This document shows, piece by piece, positions 6,167 to 12,396 of a stretch of 12,970 bases of DNA. The stretch comes from Bordetella parapertussis (GTDB lineage: Bacteria > Pseudomonadota > Gammaproteobacteria > Burkholderiales > CAIKXV01). Each line of letters opens with the position of its first letter. Position 1 is the stretch's first letter. The notes under the pieces were generated by a model. That model saw only the letters and a list, made by a program, of their open reading frames with translations. It did no database searches and was not told the origin of the DNA. Location of the stretch: positions 1-12,970 of the forward strand of contig CAMDXD010000070.1 of NCBI GenBank assembly GCA_945877995.1, given 5' to 3'. A program made the translations under genes and the position numbers.

Positions 6167-7225
6167 ATGAACCTAGTGGTGATGCCCGGGGACGACATCG
6201 GCCCGGAGATCGTCGAAGCGGCGATGCAGGTGGTGCACGTGGCCGAGCGGAAGTTCTCGCTCGGCCTGTCGTTCGAGACGGTCGATGTCGGCATGCCCAG
6301 CTTCCGCAAGGTGGGCTCGACGCTGACCGACGCGGCGGTCTCGAAGGCAGTCGCCGCCGACGGCGTGATCCTCGGCCCGTGCGGCATGACGCTGTATCCG
6401 CCGCGCGACCAGGGCGGCATCAACGTGCCGGGCACCATCCGCAAGCGGCTCGACCTGTACGCGAACCTGCGCCCTGCGCGCTCGCGCGCTGCGGTGCCCG
6501 ATGCGCGGCGCGGCATGGACATGCTGATCGTGCGCGAGAACACCGAGGGCTTCTACTCCGACCGCAACATGTTCATGGGCATTGGCGAATTCATGCCGAC
6601 GCCAGACCTTGCGATCTCGGTACGCAAGATCACCCGCAATGCTTCGCGCCGCATCTCGCGGGTCGCGTTCGAGTGGGCGCTGCGCCGGCGGAAGAAGGTC
6701 ACGGCGGTGGGCAAGCAGCATGTGTTGCAGATGTCCGACGGGCTGTTCATGGAGGAGGCCTACGCCGCCGCGAAGGCCAATCCCGGCGTCGAGTTCCACG
6801 AGTTCGATGTCGATGCGATGGCCGCTGAACTGTACAGCCGTCCGGAGCGCCATGACGTAGTGCTGCTCACCAACATGTTCGGCGACATCCTGTCGAACGC
6901 CGCCGTCGCGATCTCCGGCGGGCTCGGGCTTGCGGCCGCGCTCAACGCCGGCGACGACCATGCGGTCGCCAATGCCGGGCACGGCTCTGCGCCCGACATC
7001 GCCGGCAAGGGTATCGCCAATCCCACCGGCATGATCCTGTCCACCGCGATGCTGTTCGAGTGGCTCGGCGTGAGGCATTCGAAGCCGGCGCTGGTGGAAG
7101 CCGCGAACGCGATCACGGCAGCGGTCGATGCCGCGCTGGCCGACGATGCCGCGCGCACCGGCGACCTCGGCGGCAGAGGCAATACCCGACTGTTTGCCGA
7201 GCGGGTCGTCGCGGCGCTGGCTTGA
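6167..7225 (+). CDS. Isocitrate/isopropylmalate-family NAD(P) dehydrogenase
   Basis: This 352-residue cytoplasmic enzyme of the beta-decarboxylating dehydrogenase family (IPMDH, NAD-IDH, tartrate/D-malate dehydrogenase) oxidises the 2-hydroxyl of a malate-type acid, usually with loss of CO2. It shows PGDDIGPEI (7-15), IRKRLDLYANLRP (91-103), VRENTEGFY (122-130), VGKQHV (181-186), VDAM (215-218), TNMFGDILSNAA (235-246) and HGSAPDIAGKGIANP (272-286). Substrate arginines 92, 102 and 123, the catalytic pair Tyr130-Lys183, and metal ligands Asp215 and Asp240 are kept. The third metal position, Asp245 in Thermus IPMDH, is Asn244. The Glu before the HGSAPD motif is Asn269. ATG 6167 follows GGAG at 6158-6161; an in-frame ATG at 6131 overlapping the Bug 4 stop is possible but lacks such a site. 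Its stop overlaps the OtnK start, so it probably acts in the same pathway. The divergent residues argue against a leucine or TCA-cycle role. The substrate is unknown. Confidence 0.87.
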   Translation: MNLVVMPGDDIGPEIVEAAMQVVHVAERKFSLGLSFETVDVGMPSFRKVGSTLTDAAVSKAVAADGVILGPCGMTLYPPRDQGGINVPGTIRKRLDLYANLRPARSRAAVPDARRGMDMLIVRENTEGFYSDRNMFMGIGEFMPTPDLAISVRKITRNASRRISRVAFEWALRRRKKVTAVGKQHVLQMSDGLFMEEAYAAAKANPGVEFHEFDVDAMAAELYSRPERHDVVLLTNMFGDILSNAAVAISGGLGLAAALNAGDDHAVANAGHGSAPDIAGKGIANPTGMILSTAMLFEWLGVRHSKPALVEAANAITAAVDAALADDAARTGDLGGRGNTRLFAERVVAALA

Positions 7226-8526
7226 GCGCCTCGCGACAATCCCCGGCGCCGGGGGGCGCGCAGGGCGGGCCCCTGCTCGGCTGCATCGCCGACGACTTCA
7301 CCGGTGCGACCGATCTCGCCAGCACGCTGGTCGCGCAGGGCATGCGCACCGTGGTGCTGCCCAACCTGCCCGTGGCCGGGCAGCCGGTTCCGGACGCCGA
7401 CGCCGTCGTTGTGGCCCTGAAGTCGCGCTCGATCCCGGCTCCCGAAGCGGTCGCCCAGTCGGTCGCGTCGTTGCGCTGGCTGCAGGCCGCCGGCTGCCGG
7501 CAGTTCTTCTTCAAGTACTGCTCGACCTTCGATTCGACCGACGCGGGCAACATCGGCCCGGTCGCCGAAGCCCTGCTCGATGCACTCGATGCGCCGTTCA
7601 CGCTGGCCTGCCCGGCCTTTCCTGCGAACGCGCGCAGCGTGTATCGCGGCTACCTGTTCGTGGGGGACGGGCTGTTGTCGGAGTCGGGCATGCGCGACCA
7701 TCCGCTGACCCCGATGACCGATCCATCGCTGGTCCGCGTATTGTCGCGGCAGATGCGCAGCGAAGCCGGGCTGCTCGGCGTCGAAGCCGTGGAGCAGGGC
7801 GCGCCCGCGGTGGTCGCGGCGATGCAGGCGCTGCAATTGCGCGGCGTACGGGTGGCGATCGCCGATGCGCTGAGCGAACGCCACCTGCGTACGCTGGGCG
7901 AAGCCTGTGCCGGACTCGCGCTGGTCACCGGAGGGTCCGGAATGGCTATGGGGCTGCCTGCGAATTTCCGGGCGGATGGCTGGTCGCCGTCGGCCGAAAG
8001 CTCGGCGTTGCCTGCAGTCGCAGGACACGCGGCCGTGATCGCCGGCAGCTGTTCGACGATGACGCGTGCACAGGTGGCTGCGATGAGTGCATGGGCCCCG
8101 TCATGGTTCGTCGACCCTGCGACGCTCGACGATCCCGGCCGCGCCGTCGCACAGGTCCTGGACTGGGCACGGCCGAAGCTTGCTGGTGGGCCGGTACTGG
8201 TCTATTCGACCACCACCCCGGAACAGGTCGCCGAGGCGCAGCGGTTGCTGGGTGCCGACGCCGGTTCGCGGGTGGAGCAGGTGCTTGCAGGAATCGCAGA
8301 AGGACTGGTCGCGGCAGGCGTGCGCCGCATGGTCGTGGCTGGCGGCGAGACCTCGGGTGCGGTGGTGGGGGCGCTGGGCATACTGGCGCTGCGCATCGGC
8401 CCGGTGATCGCACCCGGCGTACCCTGGACGGCGAGCGAAGGCGCCACGCCGATGTGGTTCGCGCTCAAGTCCGGTAACTTCGGGGGGACGGACTTCTTCC
8501 GCGCGGCGGTCGACCTCGCGGCTTGA
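7222..8526 (+). CDS. otnK: DUF1537 four-carbon acid sugar kinase, 3-oxo-tetronate kinase-like
   Basis: This 434-residue cytoplasmic kinase belongs to the DUF1537 family. OtnK members use ATP to phosphorylate 3-oxo-tetronate at O4 in L-threonate and D-erythronate breakdown. The N-terminal substrate domain shows IADDFTGATD (22-31), FKYCSTFDSTDAGNIGPV (97-114), CPAFPANARSVYRGYLFV (130-147) and HPLTPMTD (160-167). The C-terminal nucleotide domain shows GGSGMAMGL (237-245), AGSCSTMT (274-281), GGETSGAVV (374-382), GVPW (399-402) and ALKSGNFGG (414-422). These motifs match the OtnK branch. No ATG fits the N-terminus: TTG at 7222 is in frame, overlaps the upstream stop as TTGA, and adds about 18 residues before the conserved LGCIADDFTG. 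CTG at 7273 is a shorter alternative. Translation is probably coupled to the dehydrogenase. The family is near certain; the 3-oxo-tetronate substrate is inferred from motifs and the adjacent OtnC. Confidence 0.9.
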   Translation: MSASRQSPAPGGAQGGPLLGCIADDFTGATDLASTLVAQGMRTVVLPNLPVAGQPVPDADAVVVALKSRSIPAPEAVAQSVASLRWLQAAGCRQFFFKYCSTFDSTDAGNIGPVAEALLDALDAPFTLACPAFPANARSVYRGYLFVGDGLLSESGMRDHPLTPMTDPSLVRVLSRQMRSEAGLLGVEAVEQGAPAVVAAMQALQLRGVRVAIADALSERHLRTLGEACAGLALVTGGSGMAMGLPANFRADGWSPSAESSALPAVAGHAAVIAGSCSTMTRAQVAAMSAWAPSWFVDPATLDDPGRAVAQVLDWARPKLAGGPVLVYSTTTPEQVAEAQRLLGADAGSRVEQVLAGIAEGLVAAGVRRMVVAGGETSGAVVGALGILALRIGPVIAPGVPWTASEGATPMWFALKSGNFGGTDFFRAAVDLAA

Positions 8527-8545
8527 GCGCTGACTGAGCGCGGAC

Positions 8546-8567
8546 CGGGCACTGAACGGGCACTGAA
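8546..8567 (+). repeat. Direct tandem repeat, two 11-nt units, in the otnK-otnC gap
   Basis: cgggcactgaa occurs twice in exact tandem (8546-8556 and 8557-8567), followed by cgg leading into the otnC ribosome-binding site (GGAG, 8569-8572). It nearly fills the 56-nt spacer. It is probably a small duplication that moved the Shine-Dalgarno relative to the otnK stop. No function is evident. Confidence 0.6.
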
Positions 8568-8582
8568 CGGAGACGACACGCG

Positions 8583-9218
8583 ATGCCGAACGAAGACCGC
8601 CTGCGCGAGGAACTGGTGATGTTGGGCCGGTCGCTGTACGACCGCGGACTCGCGCACGGGTCGGCCGGAAACCTGAGCGTGCGGCTGCCAGACGGTTGGT
8701 TGATGTCGCCGACGAATTCCTGCCTCGGAAGGCTCGATCCCGCGAGGCTGTCGCGCCTGGATGCGCACGCACGGCTGGTCGACGGCGATGCGCCCTCGAA
8801 GGAGACCTTCCTCCATCTCGCAATGTATGGCGAGCGCGCTGGCTGCGGTGCGGTAGTTCACCTGCATTCGGTGCATTCGGTGGCGGTGTCCTGCCTGGAC
8901 GGGCTGGATGCACGCAATGTGTTCCCGCCGATCACCGCCTATGCGGTGATGCAGGTGGGTCGGCTGGCGCTGGTCCCGTACTGGCCGCCGGGTGATCCAG
9001 CGCTGGCCGAGGCCGTGCGCAAGGTTGCATCGAAGCATCACGCTATCCTGCTGGCCAATCATGGCCCGGTGGTGGCGGGCAGTTCGCTGTCGGCCGCGGT
9101 CAATGCCATCGAGGAACTCGAACAGACCGCACGCCTGATGTTGCTGCTCGACGGCCGTCGCACGCGGCTGCTCGATGATGCCCAGGTGGCGGAACTGGAG
9201 CGCCGCTTCCCCGGCTGA
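8583..9218 (+). CDS. otnC: Class II aldolase/adducin-fold decarboxylase, OtnC-like
   Basis: This 211-residue cytoplasmic zinc enzyme has the class II aldolase/adducin (fuculose-phosphate aldolase) fold. OtnC members decarboxylate 3-oxo-tetronate 4-phosphate to dihydroxyacetone phosphate and CO2. It shows GLAHGSAGNLSVRL (22-35), SPTNSCLGRLDPARLSRLD (42-60), the acid Glu74 in PSKETFLH, the zinc ligands His93 and His95 in VVHLHSVHSVAV, and His160 in LLANHGPVVAG. The length is normal for the family, and the SPTN and LDPARLSRLD segments are typical of the OtnC branch. ATG 8583 has GGAG at 8569-8572, with rather long spacing of 10 nt. It directly follows OtnK, the order expected for consecutive pathway steps. 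Its only likely alternative is another aldolase-type phospho-acid lyase of the same fold. Confidence 0.9.
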   Translation: MPNEDRLREELVMLGRSLYDRGLAHGSAGNLSVRLPDGWLMSPTNSCLGRLDPARLSRLDAHARLVDGDAPSKETFLHLAMYGERAGCGAVVHLHSVHSVAVSCLDGLDARNVFPPITAYAVMQVGRLALVPYWPPGDPALAEAVRKVASKHHAILLANHGPVVAGSSLSAAVNAIEELEQTARLMLLLDGRRTRLLDDAQVAELERRFPG

Positions 9219-9323
9219 GCGCGGGCTGCGGCACAATAGACCGCGACAACAAACGCTGCGGGCCGAGCCGCCACCGACTGCCTCCCGGGCGTCGGTCGTC
9301 GAGCCTGCACGGAGGAGGATCAG

Positions 9324-10304
9324 ATGCGCAACCTCGGACCCGGTTACACGACCGCCGCTATCGGCTCGCTCGCGCTGCTTTGTGTCGGCGCCGTCCATGC
9401 CCAGCCGGCCTGGCCGGCCAAGCCGGTGCGGCTGGTCCTGCCGTTCCCGCCCGGGGGCGGCACGGACATCCTCGGCCGCACCATGGCGATCCGCCTCGGC
9501 GAGGCGCTGGGCCAGCCGGTGCTGACCGACAACCGACCGGGGGCCGGTGGCAACCTCGGTGCCGAGATGGTCGCGCGGGCAGCACCGGACGGCTACACGG
9601 CCGTCCTGGTGGCGCCCGGGTTCGTGATCAGCCCGAGCATGTACCGCAAGCTGGGCTTCGACCCGTTCAAGGATTTCGAGCCGGTCTCGCTGGTGGCCTG
9701 GATACCGAACCTGCTGGCGATCCATCCGTCGCTTTCAGTGCAGAACGTGAAGGAACTGGTGGCGTACGCGAGGGCCAACCCGGGCAAGGTGAGCTTCGGC
9801 TCTGGCGGCGTGGGCACCTCGAACCACCTCGCTACCGAGCTGCTCGCGGTGCGCACCAGCACCAGCATGGTCCACGTACCCTACAAGGGCGCGGCCACTG
9901 CGATGATGGACACCGTCGCCGGCAACGTGCAGCTGATCGCCATTGGCACCGGCGCTGCGCTGACGCAGATCAAGGCTGGCAAGCTGCGCGCGCTAGCTAC
10001 GCTGACACCGGCGCGGGTGCCCAATGCGCCCGACATCCCGACCATCGCCGAGGCGGGCTTTCCCGGGCTCGAGGTGCTGACCTGGTACGGTGTGTTCCTG
10101 CCGGCGAAGACGCCGCGCCAGATCGTTGATCGCATGAATTCGGAACTGTCGCGGCTGATGTTCGAGCCGGAGGTGCGCGAGCGGCTGTCGAGCATCGGCG
10201 CCGAGCCGATGAAGAGCACGACAGCCGAGACGGCGCGGTTCATCCGCGAAGAATACAAACGCTGGGCCGAGGTGATCAAGGCCGCAAAACTGCAGATGGA
10301 CTGA
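9324..10304 (+). CDS. Bug 5: TctC-family tripartite tricarboxylate transporter receptor
   Basis: This 326-residue Bug receptor has a Sec signal peptide with core at about 10-24 and likely cleavage after VHA (26/27). Landmarks are WPAKPVRLVLPFPPGGGTD (30-48), DNRPGAGGNLGAEMVARAAPDGYT (split over 69-92), GSGGVGTSNHLATELL (159-174), HVPYKGAATAMMDT (184-197), AGKLRALATLT (218-228) and WYGVFLPAKTP (254-264). It starts from ATG 9324 with a strong GGAGGAGG at 9311-9318. The 105 nt before it form the largest gap downstream of Bug 1 and could hold a promoter, but no convincing hexamer pair was found. Bug 6 starts only 4 nt after its stop. The ligand is unknown. Confidence 0.93.
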   Translation: MRNLGPGYTTAAIGSLALLCVGAVHAQPAWPAKPVRLVLPFPPGGGTDILGRTMAIRLGEALGQPVLTDNRPGAGGNLGAEMVARAAPDGYTAVLVAPGFVISPSMYRKLGFDPFKDFEPVSLVAWIPNLLAIHPSLSVQNVKELVAYARANPGKVSFGSGGVGTSNHLATELLAVRTSTSMVHVPYKGAATAMMDTVAGNVQLIAIGTGAALTQIKAGKLRALATLTPARVPNAPDIPTIAEAGFPGLEVLTWYGVFLPAKTPRQIVDRMNSELSRLMFEPEVRERLSSIGAEPMKSTTAETARFIREEYKRWAEVIKAAKLQMD

Positions 10305-10308
10305 GGCG

Positions 10309-11346
10309 ATGACGATACCTGGACGTGGATGGCGGGCCCCGGCGGCTGAAAGCACATGCGGGCGGCGGCAGGGCATGGGCATGGGCATGGCGCTCGCGCT
10401 CGCGTGCGCCATTCTGCCGCTGTCTGGCGCTTTCGCCGCGGGCACGGTGGCGTTTCCGACGCGCCCGATGCGCATCATCGTGCCCTTCGCGCCGGGCGGC
10501 CCGACCGATGTCGCGGCGCGGGTGATCGGGCCGAAGTTGAGCGATGCCTGGGGCCAGCCGGTCGTCATCGACAACCGTGTCGGGGCGGGCGGCAACATCG
10601 GCATGGCACTGGCCGCCAAGGCCCCGCCCGACGGACATACGGTGCTGTTCACCAGCAGTTCGGTCGTGGTCAACCAGACGCTGTTCAGCAAGCCCGGCTA
10701 CGACGTGTTCAAGGATCTGATCGCCGTGACCCGCGCGAACACCACGCCGAACATCCTGGTCGTGCATCCCTCGGTACCCGCGAAGAACCTGGCCGAACTG
10801 ATCGCGCTGGTACGGGCCAATCCCGGCAAGTACAGCTATGCATCCCCCGGGACGGGTACCACCGGCCACCTCAGTTGCGAGATGCTTCGCGTGGCGACGA
10901 AGATGGATATCCAGCATGTGCCGTTCAACGGGGCGGCGCCCGCGGTGACCTCGATCGTAGGCAACCAGACGCCGATCGGCTGCCTCGGCCTGCCGCCCGC
11001 CCAGCCGCAGCTGAAGTCGGGTGCGCTGCGCCCGATCGCGGTGACCAGTGCCCAGCGCTGGAAGCAGAATCCCGACGTGCCGACGATGGTCGAGAGCGGC
11101 TTCCCGGGTTTCGTCAACGACCTGATGACCGGTGTGTTCGTGCCGGCAGGCACGCCTGCGGCTATCGTCAATCGGCTGCAGGCCGAGATCGCCCGCATCG
11201 TGATGCTGCCCGATGTCCAGGACCGGCTCGGCCCGCTCGGATTCGAACCGGTGGCCAATACCCCGGCCCAGTTCGCGCGGCAGGTCCGCGAGGAAGTCGA
11301 GATGTACGGCAAGGTCATCCGCGAGGCGAACATCAAGTCAGACTGA
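10309..11346 (+). CDS. Bug 6: TctC-family tripartite tricarboxylate transporter receptor
   Basis: This 345-residue Bug receptor has a leader with RR at 19-20, a core at about 27-42 and cleavage near FAA or AFA (42-44). Landmarks are FPTRPMRIIVPFAPGGPTD (49-67), DNRVGAGGNIGMALAAKAPPDGHT (split over 88-111; His replaces the usual Tyr), SPGTGTTGHLSCEML (179-193), DIQHVPFNGAAPAVTS (200-215) and GNQTPIGC (218-225). Mature cysteines are 190 and 225. The start is uncertain. ATG 10309 gives tight spacing to GAGG (10303-10306), while ATGs at 10375, 10381 and 10387 would begin right at the signal peptide, the second with AGGG 7 nt upstream. It aligns with Bug 7 from residue 49 to the end without a gap, marking a duplicated pair. 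Confidence 0.91.
   Translation: MTIPGRGWRAPAAESTCGRRQGMGMGMALALACAILPLSGAFAAGTVAFPTRPMRIIVPFAPGGPTDVAARVIGPKLSDAWGQPVVIDNRVGAGGNIGMALAAKAPPDGHTVLFTSSSVVVNQTLFSKPGYDVFKDLIAVTRANTTPNILVVHPSVPAKNLAELIALVRANPGKYSYASPGTGTTGHLSCEMLRVATKMDIQHVPFNGAAPAVTSIVGNQTPIGCLGLPPAQPQLKSGALRPIAVTSAQRWKQNPDVPTMVESGFPGFVNDLMTGVFVPAGTPAAIVNRLQAEIARIVMLPDVQDRLGPLGFEPVANTPAQFARQVREEVEMYGKVIREANIKSD
10371..10390 (+). repeat. Three tandem gggcat hexamers at the Bug 6 leader
   Basis: Three exact gggcat units (10371-10388) plus gg create three in-frame ATG codons (10375, 10381, 10387), coding Met-Gly repeats at the front of the hydrophobic core. The repeat leaves the true start of Bug 6 ambiguous. A change in unit number would keep the frame and shift spacing from the upstream AGGG. 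It may simply be a neutral short repeat. Confidence 0.6.
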
Positions 11347-11388
11347 CCCTGGGCCCTGCGTCCTGGTGCGTCCAACGAGGAGAACGAA

Positions 11389-12396
11389 ATGAAGACAAAT
11401 CGACCCGCACGACGAGCCATCATCGCGACCGGCGCACTGCTGGGCGCAGCCTGCCTGGTCCAGGCCACCGCGGCATTCGCGCAGCCGAAGGACGGCGACG
11501 TGTTCCCGTCCCGGCCGGTACGCATGATCGTTCCGTTCGCACCCGGCGGTCCGACCGACATCGTCGCGCGGTTGCTCGGGCAGCGCCTGGGCGATCTCTG
11601 GGGACAGACCGTGCTGATCGACAACCGCGCGGGCGCCGGCGGCAACCTGGGCGTGGAGATTGCGGCCCGCGCCGCACCCGACGGATACACCGTCCTGATC
11701 ACGAGCTCGAGCTACGTGGTGAACCCGGCCCTGTACGAGAAGCTGCGCTGGGATCCGTTCAAGAGTTTCGTGCCGGTGACCAATGCCGCGACTTCGCCGA
11801 ACCTGATCGTCGTACATCCGTCGGTGCCGGCGAAGTCGATGAAGGAACTGGTCGCGCTGGTCAAGTCCCAGCCGGGCAAGTTCAGCTATGCGTCACCCGG
11901 CCTGGGCACCACGCCGCAGTTGTCCTGCGAGATGCTCAAGGCGATCGCGGGCGTGGACATCCAGCATGTGCCCTACGGCGGCGCCGGCCCGGCGACCACG
12001 TCGGTGGTGGGAAACCAGAATCCCGTCGGGTGCATGGCCCAGCCGCCGGCCGTGCCGCATGTGCAGGCCGGCAAGCTGCGCGCGCTGGCCATCACCAGCG
12101 CGAAGCGCTCGGCGAGCCTTCCCGATGTACCGACCATGGTTGAGCAGGGTTTCACGAACTTCGTCACCGACAACATGAACGGCGTGTTCCTGCCGGCCGG
12201 CGCATCGCCGGCGCTGGTCGCGCGGCTGCATGCGGACATCCTGAAGGTGCTCGCCGCGCCGGACCTGCGCGAGCGGTTGCAGGCGCAGGGGCTCGAGCCG
12301 GTGGGCGACACGCCGCAGGCCTTCGCGGCCTATGTAAAGCAACAGATCGCGCAGTGGACGAAGGTCATCAAGGACGCCGGGATCAAGGTGGAATGA
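11389..12396 (+). CDS. Bug 7: TctC-family tripartite tricarboxylate transporter receptor
   Basis: This 335-residue Bug receptor has a Sec signal peptide with RPARR at 5-9, core at 10-27 and likely cleavage after AFA (31/32). Landmarks are FPSRPVRMIVPFAPGGPTD (39-57), DNRAGAGGNLGVEIAARAAPDGYT (split over 78-101), SPGLGTTPQLSCEML (169-183), DIQHVPYGGAGPATTS (190-205) and GNQNPVGC (208-215). The Cys180/Cys215 pair sits exactly ten positions before Cys190/Cys225 of Bug 6, and the two align without a gap through the C-terminus. ATG 11389 has GAGGAG at 11377-11382. The stop overlaps the start of the oxidoreductase. The ligand is unknown but probably similar to that of Bug 6. Confidence 0.94.
   Translation: MKTNRPARRAIIATGALLGAACLVQATAAFAQPKDGDVFPSRPVRMIVPFAPGGPTDIVARLLGQRLGDLWGQTVLIDNRAGAGGNLGVEIAARAAPDGYTVLITSSSYVVNPALYEKLRWDPFKSFVPVTNAATSPNLIVVHPSVPAKSMKELVALVKSQPGKFSYASPGLGTTPQLSCEMLKAIAGVDIQHVPYGGAGPATTSVVGNQNPVGCMAQPPAVPHVQAGKLRALAITSAKRSASLPDVPTMVEQGFTNFVTDNMNGVFLPAGASPALVARLHADILKVLAAPDLRERLQAQGLEPVGDTPQAFAAYVKQQIAQWTKVIKDAGIKVE

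Noticed and set aside
6760..8028. Minus-strand 422-codon frame over the dehydrogenase and otnK
   Set aside because: It is antisense to two genes with intact family motifs and its translation has no recognisable domain.
9219..9323. Promoter with a cacaat -10 element at 9232-9237, and a 6-bp inverted repeat at 9273-9296
   Set aside because: No acceptable -35 hexamer lies about 17 nt upstream, and a 6-bp stem with a 12-nt loop is common by chance in this composition.
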